Positions 57,101-64,000 of a stretch of 64,000 bases of DNA are shown here, in pieces; position 1 is the stretch's first letter; the number at the start of each line of letters is the position of its first letter. The translations under genes were made by a program, and so were the position numbers. Under the pieces are notes generated by a model that had not been told where the DNA came from, searched no databases, and worked only from the letters and a program-made list of their open reading frames with translations. The DNA is from Corynebacterium stationis (lineage in GTDB: Bacteria > Actinomycetota > Actinomycetes > Mycobacteriales > Mycobacteriaceae): contig NZ_CP009251.1 in NCBI RefSeq assembly GCF_001941345.1, positions 1,178,001-1,242,000 on the forward strand, read 5' to 3'.

Positions 57101-58078
57101 CGCGCGCCAGTGGCGTGCCTCAATAGCCTCCATGGCGTCGCGGATATCACGCTCTCCTGGGAAGAAACAGAGGATATCTCCACTGCCTTCTTTCATAAGC
57201 TCAGCGATCGCCTCACACAATCCATCGAGTGGATCTTGATCGACTAACTTGCCCTCGTGCTCAAACTGCAAGGGGCGATAGCGAATCTCGACAGGGTACG
57301 TACGCCCCGATACCTCAATGATTGGAGCTGGTTTGCCTTCTTGATCGGCAAAGTGCTCAGCAAAGCGCTCCGGGTCAATGGTTGCAGAGGTAATGATGAC
57401 TTTCAGATCTGGCCGACGCGGCAAAAGCCTCTTGAGGTAGCCCAGAAGAAAGTCGATATTTAAAGAGCGTTCATGCGCTTCATCGATGATGATCGTGTCA
57501 TAGGCTTTCAGGAAACGATCCCTTTGCATCTCCGCCAACAAGATACCGTCGGTCATCAGCTTTACAGCAGTGGTATCTGTTACTCGGTCATCAAAACGAA
57601 TCGCATAACCGACCGATTCGCCCACATTTTGGCCTAGTTCATCAGCGATACGCTCAGCGACGGTGCGCGCAGCTAGTCGACGGGGCTGCGTGTGCCCGAT
57701 TAAGCCGCGACGTCCGCGACCGAGTTCTAAACAAATCTTCGGGATCTGCGTGGTTTTGCCTGAACCGGTTTCACCAGCGATGATGACCACTTGATTTTTA
57801 GCAATCGCTTCTGCAATGTCATCTTTACGGGCACTAACCGGCAAAGCTTCGGGATATTCAATGGCTGGCACGTGGGCATCGATAAGCTCAACGCGTCCGA
57901 CCGCTTTATCGATATCCGCGCCAATGGCTGCAAGTGCCTGTGGAGCACGTGCTTTGCTTAAGCGACGGCGAAAAGAGCGCTCATCCGTCAAAGGGACTTG
58001 CGCTAAACGCTCATACAACTGGTTACGGGTTGGAGCGCTGGAAGATTTAGGGGAATTACCGCTTCGTGAGTTACTCAT
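54173..58078 (-). CDS. hrpA: ATP-dependent RNA helicase HrpA
   Basis: HrpA is a large DEAH-box RNA helicase, in E. coli a ribosome-associated factor that resolves collided or stalled ribosomes. The 1301-residue protein has the full set of helicase motifs: Walker A GETGSGKTTQ, DEAH-box (IIIDEAHERSLN), SAT (ITSATIDPERFA), QRSGRCGRV in motif VI, the OB-fold/HA2 region (about 440-560) and the long C-terminal extension (about 650-1301) specific to HrpA, which includes DUF3418. ATG 58078 (MSNSRSGNSP) is used; an in-frame extension further upstream has no homology. Convergent with nrdR. Confidence 0.94.
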   Translation of the reverse strand: MSNSRSGNSPKSSSAPTRNQLYERLAQVPLTDERSFRRRLSKARAPQALAAIGADIDKAVGRVELIDAHVPAIEYPEALPVSARKDDIAEAIAKNQVVIIAGETGSGKTTQIPKICLELGRGRRGLIGHTQPRRLAARTVAERIADELGQNVGESVGYAIRFDDRVTDTTAVKLMTDGILLAEMQRDRFLKAYDTIIIDEAHERSLNIDFLLGYLKRLLPRRPDLKVIITSATIDPERFAEHFADQEGKPAPIIEVSGRTYPVEIRYRPLQFEHEGKLVDQDPLDGLCEAIAELMKEGSGDILCFFPGERDIRDAMEAIEARHWRAVEVTPLYGRLSNQEQHRVFSPHSSRRIVLATNIAETSLTVPGIHYVVDTGTARISRYSTRTKVQRLPIEPISQASANQRSGRCGRVADGIAIRLYSEEDFSSRPEFTDPEILRTNLASVILQMVSLRLGAIEKFPFVQPPEPKAIRDGLMVLHELSALEDEEQDGLPKLTTVGKDLARIPVDPRMARMLVEAHKLGVLNDVMVIVAAMTIQDVRERPLEFQAQADQAHARFKDKTSDFLSILKLWDYIQDSRDEMSGNAFRKRMKKEFLHYMRIREWFDLVRQLQGVTKQMGWTATETNRRDDQIHQSLLSGLLSNIGARDGNSKEFYGARNTKFLIFPGSALAKKPPEFIMAAELVETSRLWARDVAKIDPAWVESLAGNLLRHNYSEPTWSTKRAAAMATQRSTLYGVTVVADRLVPYHRIDPVAARDMFIREALIGGNWNTHHHFFHDNVKKLDDASQYEEKARRRGIVVDEDTLFEFYDKRLPAKITTGRYFDSWWKKERHKNPSLLDFDPEELLNDDSAVTEDAFPDHWKQGSIDLELTYRFEPGDVMDGVTLMVPVPLLAGLDKEGFDWLVPGLREELVTELMRTLPKALRRSVVPVPEFARRALDKLIPYQGRLVQQLADVLRDLGGSGISASDFRPEALPAHLKFNFAAVDKKGKVIDSDRDLAQLVKRQAGSISSSVSQLGRAQESAAVNEWTEETLGSVDEEVATVVDGHEVVAYPALVTTPDGIAVKVHATKAAADSAMITTTLTLLMREISVNTSQMIKGLPLQQRVAIDNYGAEELVNDARVAAIRDVMMDAGGPVRSPDKFKALKEKVKPQVPGRVRQSIVALAPAMVQYSRVADELKKWTGPAIDDMVKQIEFLLPKHAVTIHGIEHLRHLPRYLQAMLIRLEEMGHDPDKDADRQAEIDSANAYLDNKLRNLPAGRARSREVKAIRWMIQELRVSLFAQRLGTAHAVSLRRIQKAVDKL

Positions 58079-58254
58079 GGCTAGTGGGAAATGATACCCG
58101 CAATTAGATTCTTTCCCCACTTGCTAAAAGCACAGGGGAGCGTTCCAGAAAGTTCCGTGTATGAAACAATTAGAAATATGCTGAGGCGGTAGCGTGGGAG
58201 GAAAGCGCCGCACAGGCAACGCAAAAGAGACAATCGAGGGAGTAGGAGTAGAAA

Positions 58255-59301
58255 TTGAGCACTCCATATAACGGTGGGAACAACGACCACGGCAATGAGC
58301 CTGATGGTAACGGCGATGACGGATTTGGGGATCTGCCGCGCTACGGTGCAACCAACCACCCTGAGGACCAACCTGGGTACGGAAAATCAGAGCCCAACTA
58401 TTCCTCCGGCTATGACTCCGCCTACGGCACAAATGGCTATAGCGGCGCCCAATTCGGTGGCCCAGGCTATTCAGGCCAGCCTGAAAATGCTGCTGGCTAT
58501 TCCAACAACCTCGTGCAAACCAATGGCCAACTACAGATTTTCAGCGCCATTGGCTTCGGATTCAAGCGTACATTCTCTAACGGCAAGCTGTGGTTGTTGG
58601 GAGCGCTAGCTTTCCTTGCCTTGTCTGTAGTCCTAGGTTTCATCGCCGGTGCCTTCAACGCACCTGTATCAACTAATGGCAGCATGCAAATCGGGACGGA
58701 TATTGCGAGCAATATCGTCGGATTGCTCACTTTGCTGCTGATGCCTTTCCTCTACCGCCTAGCAACCCATGAAGTTGATACCCGTGCGACCGGATGGTCC
58801 TCCATTGGCAAAGACGTCCATTACTGGCCAGCAATCGCCATTACCGTAATTTTGTGGCTAATTAGCCTGGTAATCACGTTCCTCTTCATCGACCAAGCAT
58901 TCAATGACTTTATCGCCCAAGTAGAAGCTGCGGGCACAGATGAACAAGCAGTTATCAACGCAGTGAATGAGAATGTGGGTAGCTTGCTTGGCCTATCTGC
59001 CCTGTTACTCTTTGGCACTTTGTTGCTCACCCCGCTGTATCAGCTGATGGTCTGGTATGCCGCTGATGGGCGCGCCGGGTTCGGTCAAGCAATTGTCCAA
59101 GGGTTTAAAGCAGGCGCTTCGAACTACCTGCGCTTGCTTGGCTTTAACGTAGTCATGGGCATTATTATGTTCTTCATCATTATGGCCACCTTCGGCATCG
59201 GCACCATCATTGCGCTGCCGGTATATCTCCTTGCGCAAGCACACGCCTACCGCCAAATTGCGGGCGGACCAGTTCCCGACGACAGCATCGTGCGCCGGTA
59301 A
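58255..59301 (+). CDS. conserved membrane protein with disordered Gly/Asn/Tyr-rich N-terminus
   Basis: The 348-residue protein starts with about 90 residues of Gly/Asn/Tyr/Ser/Pro-rich low-complexity sequence (NDHGNEPDGNG, GYSGAQFGGPGYSG), followed by about six membrane helices between residues 110 and 335. The membrane part recalls the glycerophosphoryl-diester/DUF975-like families of actinobacterial membrane proteins, but I cannot assign one. The TTG start at 58255 is supported by GGAGTAG a few bases upstream. It is divergent from hrpA. A terminator follows. The function is unknown; cell-envelope or division roles would fit a protein with such a tail. Confidence 0.75.
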   Translation: MSTPYNGGNNDHGNEPDGNGDDGFGDLPRYGATNHPEDQPGYGKSEPNYSSGYDSAYGTNGYSGAQFGGPGYSGQPENAAGYSNNLVQTNGQLQIFSAIGFGFKRTFSNGKLWLLGALAFLALSVVLGFIAGAFNAPVSTNGSMQIGTDIASNIVGLLTLLLMPFLYRLATHEVDTRATGWSSIGKDVHYWPAIAITVILWLISLVITFLFIDQAFNDFIAQVEAAGTDEQAVINAVNENVGSLLGLSALLLFGTLLLTPLYQLMVWYAADGRAGFGQAIVQGFKAGASNYLRLLGFNVVMGIIMFFIIMATFGIGTIIALPVYLLAQAHAYRQIAGGPVPDDSIVRR

Positions 59302-59335
59302 TAATGGTCAAGTAGAAATAGGCGCATAAACAAAC

Positions 59336-59369
59336 GCACTGTGGATTCGAATTCCACAGTGCTTTTTAT
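59336..59369. terminator. terminator shared by the membrane-protein gene and oxyR
   Basis: GCACTGTGGA (59336-59345) pairs with TCCACAGTGC (59352-59361), followed by TTTTTATTT on the plus strand. oxyR ends 36 bp to the right on the opposite strand, where the upstream A-rich flank could also serve. Confidence 0.8.
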
Positions 59370-59396
59370 TTGCTCGGCGTGATTAAGATATCTGGC

Positions 59397-60362
59397 TTAA
59401 CCGATTTTTTCTGCCAAGACTTTGCGGGAGCGCGCAACGGCTGCCTCGAAGGCCTGGACAACAAGCTCCCCAAAGTGGCGGAATTCTTCGCTCCGCGCTG
59501 CAGATGCGCGAAAGACCAAGCCGATTTCACGCTCGGCAACAACATCATCCCTAAATGTTGCGAGGCTGAGTTTATCGTTGGTGTACTCCGTCGCAATCGC
59601 AGATTCTGGCAAGAGAGTAGAGCCAAGTCCGCCCAGAACCAACTGGATAATCGTGGTCAATGATGACGCACGGGTAATGGAGTTGGTGGCATCAGATGGG
59701 TTGAGATCCGCGCGGCGGCACAAGTCCATGATTTGGTCTCGCAAGCAATGGCCATCATCGAGAAGCAATAGCTCTAAATCTTTAATCTGGGACAAAGTCA
59801 CATCAGTATGACCGGATAGAGGATGACCTTCCGGAAGCACAATTGAAAAACGCTCACGGTACAAAGGCACAGAGACCAACCCAGAGCCTTCTGCCGGCAA
59901 GGCAATGATAGCCATATCCAGCTGCCCGTCACGAAGCTTCTGCGTTAGGTGAGTGGTTTGTTCCTCGACAATGCGAGGCTCAAGATCAGGAAACTGCGTC
60001 TTGATATCAGTCAAGATTTGTGGCAAGACATAGGGAGTAACCGTCGGGATCATGCCGATGGTCAACGGGCCCGCGAGTTCTCCATGAGTACCGCGCGCAT
60101 GCGTGAGGAAGATATCAGCTGCTTCCAACGTAGCTTTCGCATAAGGCAAAAGGCGCTCCCCAGCAGAAGTGACGATAACCTTGCGAGTTGAGCGCTCAAT
60201 GAGCTGAATTTCGAGTCCTTGCTCAAGCGCGACCAAAGCTTGGGAGAGGGAAGGCTGAGAAATCCTCAGCTTCTGAGCGGCCGTACCAAAGTGCTTATTC
60301 TCCGCAATGGTAACGAAGGTCCGCAGCTGCGCCAGGGTAGGACGGTACTCTTTATCGAACAT
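59397..60362 (-). CDS. oxyR: hydrogen-peroxide sensor OxyR
   Basis: OxyR is a LysR-type regulator of peroxide-defence genes. The 321-residue protein has the N-terminal winged HTH (TLAQLRTFVTIAENKHFGTA, then RISQPSLSQALVALEQGL) and the sensor domain with the redox pair Cys206 and Cys215 in GHCLRDQIMDLCRRA, the exact spacing of E. coli OxyR Cys199/Cys208. ATG 60362 (MFDKEYRPT) is used. It is divergent from an ahpD-like gene across 155 bp with repeats. In C. glutamicum OxyR represses katA and other genes. Both cysteines are intact, so the sensor should work. Confidence 0.95.
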   Translation of the reverse strand: MFDKEYRPTLAQLRTFVTIAENKHFGTAAQKLRISQPSLSQALVALEQGLEIQLIERSTRKVIVTSAGERLLPYAKATLEAADIFLTHARGTHGELAGPLTIGMIPTVTPYVLPQILTDIKTQFPDLEPRIVEEQTTHLTQKLRDGQLDMAIIALPAEGSGLVSVPLYRERFSIVLPEGHPLSGHTDVTLSQIKDLELLLLDDGHCLRDQIMDLCRRADLNPSDATNSITRASSLTTIIQLVLGGLGSTLLPESAIATEYTNDKLSLATFRDDVVAEREIGLVFRASAARSEEFRHFGELVVQAFEAAVARSRKVLAEKIG

Positions 60363-60517
60363 GCCTATAACTCTACACGAGCAGCATATGCAAACTATAA
60401 ATGCAGGTGCTATTGATAATGGTTTCAACTATATGCAGGTTAAGTGGAGATAAATTTCATACACGTGATTAGTATTGGGTAAAAAATTTTTAAGAATTGA
60501 TAAAGGCGGCGAATATA
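60363..60517. promoter_or_regulatory. divergent oxyR-ahpD control region
   Basis: ACTATAAATGCAGG (60394-60407) and ACTATATGCAGG (60428-60439) are near-repeats, and GCATATGC (60384-60391) is a palindrome. ATAG/CTAT halves are characteristic of OxyR sites, which are expected here. The AAAGG of ahpD lies at 60502-60506. Confidence 0.5.
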
Positions 60518-61057
60518 ATGGAAAATCCAGAACTGCGGGATTTGAAACAAAGAATTCCCCACTATGCCAAAAGCCAACAGCGCAACTTAAAAGTGTTGCT
60601 CAATTCTTCGGTGCTTACGCCGCGGCAAAAGTGGGGATGCTTGCTTGTATCCGCGGCGCTATCCAAAAACGCCTATTTGCTCAAGACTATCGATGCCCAA
60701 TCCCAGAAGTTTCTAAGCGATACGGCCAAAGAAGCTGCTCTGGCATGTATCGCCACAATGACGTTGAACAATTGCGGGTTTAGAGCCAAGCACTGGTTGG
60801 GCACCGATTTTGAAGACGTGAGATTTGGGCTGCGCAACACCGTGGATTTAAAGCCAGGTATCAGCCAGGCAGACTACGAAGTCTGGGCAATCGCAGCTTC
60901 CGCGATAAATGACTGTGAACAGTGCATTCAAGCTCACAGTCAAACCGGTCAGGACGAAGGCCTAAAAATTGAACAATTATGGGAAGCCGTCAAGATTGCT
61001 TCTGTTATTAGCTCGCTTGCGCAAATCTTGCACGTTCACGAGGTAATAGATAACTAG
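60518..61057 (+). CDS. ahpD: AhpD-like alkylhydroperoxidase
   Basis: AhpD is a thiol peroxidase/reductase that in mycobacteria links AhpC to lipoamide-containing enzymes. The 179-residue helical protein has the active motif CEQCIQAHS (Cys133 and Cys136 with the following His) and DYEVWAIAASAIND, the proton-relay region. ATG 60518 has AAAGG at 11 bp distance; a TTG at 60497 is less likely. No ahpC gene lies beside it, which differs from M. tuberculosis, where ahpC and ahpD are next to oxyR. Its stop codon overlaps the end of the convergent helicase gene. Confidence 0.88.
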   Translation: MENPELRDLKQRIPHYAKSQQRNLKVLLNSSVLTPRQKWGCLLVSAALSKNAYLLKTIDAQSQKFLSDTAKEAALACIATMTLNNCGFRAKHWLGTDFEDVRFGLRNTVDLKPGISQADYEVWAIAASAINDCEQCIQAHSQTGQDEGLKIEQLWEAVKIASVISSLAQILHVHEVIDN

Positions 61058-63597
61058 TACTCGATTCTTAGGCTGGATAGACGAACTTCACCGGCTTCAT
61101 CAGAAGCATCCAAATCAACGGTCGCTACCAACTGATATCCATGATCGCCTGCTGGATCTTTGATAATCTGGCGTACCTCCCAAGCCCTGCCTGAGGTATC
61201 TCCCAGTCTGAAGAATTCCTTTCCGCGTGCTTCCGGGCCGGTTTCCATGTCGTCATACTCATCGAAGTAATCATCCAAGGCAGCTCCGAAATCAGGGATG
61301 TCCTCAAGATAATCCAGCATCTCTTCCAGACGGTCTTCTTTTTCGAAGGCAAAAAGCTGCACGATGCGGAAGAGATAGTTGCGAACCATGATCGTAAAAG
61401 CGCGGCGGTTGGACGTTAATAGCGTCGGGTCCTCGACGCCGAAAGCTAGCTCGCGGTCGAGCGTTTCTTGAGAAATCGGGGAGTCTTCCCCGGTCATCTC
61501 TGCCCACTCATCGACCAGCGAGGAGTCCACTTGGCGGATAAGCTCTCCCAGCCAAGTGATGACATCGGATAGCTCCTCAGTCATGTACTCATCCGGAATT
61601 GATTGACGCAAGGTCCGCCACGCATCGGTGAGATAGCGCAAGATTACGCCTTCCGAACGGGCCAGCCCATAGCTAGCCACCAGATCGGAGAAAGTCATTG
61701 CGCTTTCGAGCATGTCACGAACGACAGACTTAGGCGCTAGCTCAAATTCCTTTACCCACGGATTCGACTCTGCAAAGGTGTCATAGGCTTGCTCTAGCAA
61801 TTCTTCTAGCGGCTTTGGCCAGGTGATATCTTCTACGATCGCCATGCGTTCGGTGTAGTCAACGCCGTCAGCTTTGAGCGCAGCGATTTCTTCGCCACGT
61901 CGCTGCGACTGTTGAGCTTGTAAGACCTGGCGCGGATTATCCAGAATCGATTCGAAGACAGAGATGACGTCGAGATAAAAAGTCGGTGACTCCTTATCCA
62001 ACAACGACAGTGCAGCGAGCGCAAACGGCGACAGCGGCTGATTTAACGCAAAGTCACGCGGAAGCTCACGCACTAGGTGGTAGGGGCGTCCGTAGATATC
62101 CAAGCCCTTGGTAGAACGCTGCACAAGCCCTGCGTTCAGCAAGCCACGGAAGAGATCCAGTGCAGTCAAAATATGCTTGTTTTGCTGCACGCGGGTGTCA
62201 TGGTTAGTGCGCAGCAAATGTTTCATGTGCTCATAGCCATCACCATGACGGGCTAAGACATTGAGCAGCATGGAGTTAGAGACTCGAAACTGCGAGGTCA
62301 ATTGCTCAGGCTCTGCATGAATGATGCGATCAAAAGTTTTCTCTGACCACGTCACTGTGCCATCACGCGGGGCCTTCTTCTTCAGCTTTTTCAACTTGGC
62401 AGGGTCAGAAGAGAGACGCTGGCGAGCTTTCGCATTTTCAATCTCATGCTCGGGTGCTTCTACAACCACGGTGCCTTCCGTGTCATAGCCTGCACGACCC
62501 GCACGACCCGCAATCTGGTGGAACTCGCGGGACTTCAAGATCCGTTCGCGACGACCATCGTATTTTGCCAGGCCAGTCATAAGCACTGTGCGGATGGGAA
62601 CGTTAATACCCACGCCGAGAGTATCCGTACCGCAGATTACTTTGAGCAGGCCTTTTTGTGCCAGACGCTCGACCAAACGGCGATATTTAGGCAGCATGCC
62701 AGCATGGTGAACACCAATGCCGCGACGCACCAACTTGGATAAATCCTTGCCAAAAGCGGTGGTGAAACGGAAAGTGCCAATCTCTTCTGCGATGCGCTGC
62801 TTTTCTTCCGGAGTTATCAGCCCAGATAGGGAAGTAAGCGCCTGTGCACGCTCAGAAGCCTCGCGCTGAGAGAAATGCACAATATAGATAGGGGCCTTTC
62901 CAGCATCCAAAAGCTCTTGCACAGTTTCATGAACTGCCAAGAAGGTATAGGAGAAATCCAATGGAACTGGGCGAGTGGTGCCACCTACGAAAGTGGTTTT
63001 GCGCCCAGTTCGTTGGGTGAGATCTTTTTCTAGCCACTCGGTATTGCCCAAGGTTGCGGACATTAGCAAAAATTGCGCCTTGGGCAGCTCCAGCAAGGGA
63101 ACTTGCCATGCCCAGCCGCGGTCCGGCTCGGAGTAGTAGTGAAATTCATCCATTACTACTTGGTCGATTTTTGCTTCTGCACCATCACGCAGCGCGATAT
63201 TGGCAACGATTTCGGCAGTGGCGGCGATAATGGGCGCATTCCCGTTGACCGTGGCATCACCGGTCATCATGCCGACATTCTCTGGGCCAAAGATTTCACA
63301 CAGGGCAAAGAATTTTTCGCTCACCAAAGCTTTAATCGGCGCAGTATAAAAGGACCGCTGGCCGCGTGCCATCGCAATAAAGTGCGCGGCATTGGCCACC
63401 ATGGATTTACCGGAGCCAGTCGGAGTTGCGAGGATGACGTTATCGCCGGCTAACAGTGCAAGCGATGCTTCTTCCTGGGCGGGGTAGAGAGAAATCCCTC
63501 GCTGATCGGTCCACGAGACAAATGTGTCCCAAACCGCGTCATCAACGAGGGATTCAGGTACTTCTTGCAAGTCAGGCAGCATCTGGGAGAGGTTCAC
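61054..63597 (-). CDS. DUF3516-containing DEAD/DEAH-type RNA helicase
   Basis: The 847-residue protein has two RecA-like domains with Walker A (ATPTGSGKSMVA), DEFH-type motif II (VVMDEFHYYSE), SAT (LLMSATLGNTEWL) and QIAGRAGRAGYD in motif VI, followed by a C-terminal half (about 430-847) of the DUF3516 type, rich in acidic residues near the end. It belongs to the Ski2-like superfamily seen in actinobacteria; its RNA substrate is unknown, and mRNA decay or rRNA processing is plausible. The start is GTG 63597. It is downstream of the PAC2-family gene, with 26 bp between them, and convergent with ahpD. Confidence 0.9.
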   Translation of the reverse strand: MNLSQMLPDLQEVPESLVDDAVWDTFVSWTDQRGISLYPAQEEASLALLAGDNVILATPTGSGKSMVANAAHFIAMARGQRSFYTAPIKALVSEKFFALCEIFGPENVGMMTGDATVNGNAPIIAATAEIVANIALRDGAEAKIDQVVMDEFHYYSEPDRGWAWQVPLLELPKAQFLLMSATLGNTEWLEKDLTQRTGRKTTFVGGTTRPVPLDFSYTFLAVHETVQELLDAGKAPIYIVHFSQREASERAQALTSLSGLITPEEKQRIAEEIGTFRFTTAFGKDLSKLVRRGIGVHHAGMLPKYRRLVERLAQKGLLKVICGTDTLGVGINVPIRTVLMTGLAKYDGRRERILKSREFHQIAGRAGRAGYDTEGTVVVEAPEHEIENAKARQRLSSDPAKLKKLKKKAPRDGTVTWSEKTFDRIIHAEPEQLTSQFRVSNSMLLNVLARHGDGYEHMKHLLRTNHDTRVQQNKHILTALDLFRGLLNAGLVQRSTKGLDIYGRPYHLVRELPRDFALNQPLSPFALAALSLLDKESPTFYLDVISVFESILDNPRQVLQAQQSQRRGEEIAALKADGVDYTERMAIVEDITWPKPLEELLEQAYDTFAESNPWVKEFELAPKSVVRDMLESAMTFSDLVASYGLARSEGVILRYLTDAWRTLRQSIPDEYMTEELSDVITWLGELIRQVDSSLVDEWAEMTGEDSPISQETLDRELAFGVEDPTLLTSNRRAFTIMVRNYLFRIVQLFAFEKEDRLEEMLDYLEDIPDFGAALDDYFDEYDDMETGPEARGKEFFRLGDTSGRAWEVRQIIKDPAGDHGYQLVATVDLDASDEAGEVRLSSLRIEY

Positions 63598-63623
63598 CCA
63601 TCCCAGCTTAGCTACGTCCCTTG

Positions 63624-64000
63624 TTAGAAGTCATCCTCAGGGTCGGAGTCCTTGCCGTCTTCAGAATCATTTTCTAAGAAATCATCCGCGGTGTCTATAT
63701 CCGCGAGGAAACGTTGGAACTCTGCTCCAAGCTCTTCACCACTTGGCACATGCTGCTCGCCCGGCATGATCGCCTGTGGATGTTCATTGCGGTAACGCTC
63801 CATATAAGCGTCATATTGATCCTCTAAGGAGTGAACGACCTGAACAATTTCCTCAGAATCATTGACCTGCTCTTCAAGCTGGATATTAACCCGTTCAATG
63901 TCATGCTCTAAGGACTTCAATGGCAGGTTCAGCCCTGCTGCCTCAGATACCGCGTCCAATAGCTGGTGAGTGGCATGTGGATATGGGGACGAGGACAAGT
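63624..64000 (-). CDS. PAC2-family protein, C-terminal part (runs off the window)
   Basis: About 125 residues of the C-terminus are in the window. The text HATHQLLDAVSEAAGLNLPL, an acidic coiled-coil (DIERVNIQLEEQVNDSEEIV) and SLEDQYDAYMERY match the end of the actinobacterial PAC2 (proteasome assembly chaperone-like) family, which lies next to this helicase in related genomes. It ends in a highly acidic tail (DSEDGKDSDPEDDF). The start is outside the window. A role in proteasome assembly is not demonstrated; corynebacteria lack a 20S proteasome, so the family probably does something else here. Confidence 0.7.
   Translation of the reverse strand, partial: LSSSPYPHATHQLLDAVSEAAGLNLPLKSLEHDIERVNIQLEEQVNDSEEIVQVVHSLEDQYDAYMERYRNEHPQAIMPGEQHVPSGEELGAEFQRFLADIDTADDFLENDSEDGKDSDPEDDF

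Overview
The window is a stretch of chromosome from a Gram-positive actinobacterium, almost certainly a Corynebacterium. The evidence is gene order and protein type: ribF-rpsO-pnp, dapB-thyX-dapA-rnj-ftsK, pgsA-cinA-clgR-pspA, recA-recX, gluABCD, miaB-miaA-dapF-hflX, the fructose/general PTS cluster with SugR, lexA beside a DivS-like gene and nrdR, and hrpA-oxyR. GTG and TTG starts and leaderless-looking promoters are common. No rRNA or tRNA gene, CRISPR array or prophage was found.

Layout. 1-7,719: the 5' end of truB, then ribF, a nucleoside hydrolase, rpsO, pnp, an AMIN-like lipoprotein, a VOC protein, dapB and thyX. 7,794-16,433: dapA, rnj, a mycothiol-type DinB-fold protein, ftsK, a TerC-family membrane protein behind a yybP-ykoY (manganese) riboswitch, and a YciI protein. 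16,503-19,065: pgsA, cinA, and the envelope-stress pair clgR-pspA. 19,072-24,994: an arsenic-resistance island (flavin monooxygenase, ArsR, ACR3 pump, ArsC reductase, ArsP-like permease with a small Cys-pair protein, a second ArsR, a truncated serine resolvase). It is visibly more GC-rich than its surroundings and sits between the two broken ends of what looks like one short-chain dehydrogenase gene. 24,991-29,264: bioYMN (biotin uptake), a DUF3046 gene, recA and recX. 29,273-32,675: the glutamate ABC transporter gluABCD. 33,002-43,385: tRNA modification (miaB, miaA), lysine/cell wall (dapF), hflX and several conserved proteins of unknown role. 43,473-51,728: uracil permease, a frameshifted GyrI-like gene, then HPr, fructose EII, 1-phosphofructokinase, enzyme I and the repressor SugR. 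52,158-64,000: lexA, a DivS-like gene, nrdR, the large helicase HrpA, a membrane protein, OxyR with a divergent AhpD, a DUF3516 RNA helicase and the 3' part of a PAC2-family gene.

How the genes work together. Three lysine/diaminopimelate genes (dapB, dapA, dapF) feed peptidoglycan and lysine. recA, recX, lexA, divS and nrdR cover DNA damage and dNTP supply. ptsI, ptsH, ptsF and fruK form a complete fructose phosphorylation and entry route under SugR-type control. oxyR/ahpD and clgR/pspA respond to oxidative and envelope stress. The ars island adds arsenate reduction, arsenite export and probably handling of organic arsenicals.

The most interesting non-coding signals are the riboswitch at 14,735-14,893, whose last helix competes with a Shine-Dalgarno-sequestering hairpin; the dehydrogenase split around the ars island; iterated repeats before pspA and ptsI; a 15-base G tract near 52,060; and a leader ORF overlapping the DivS-like gene.
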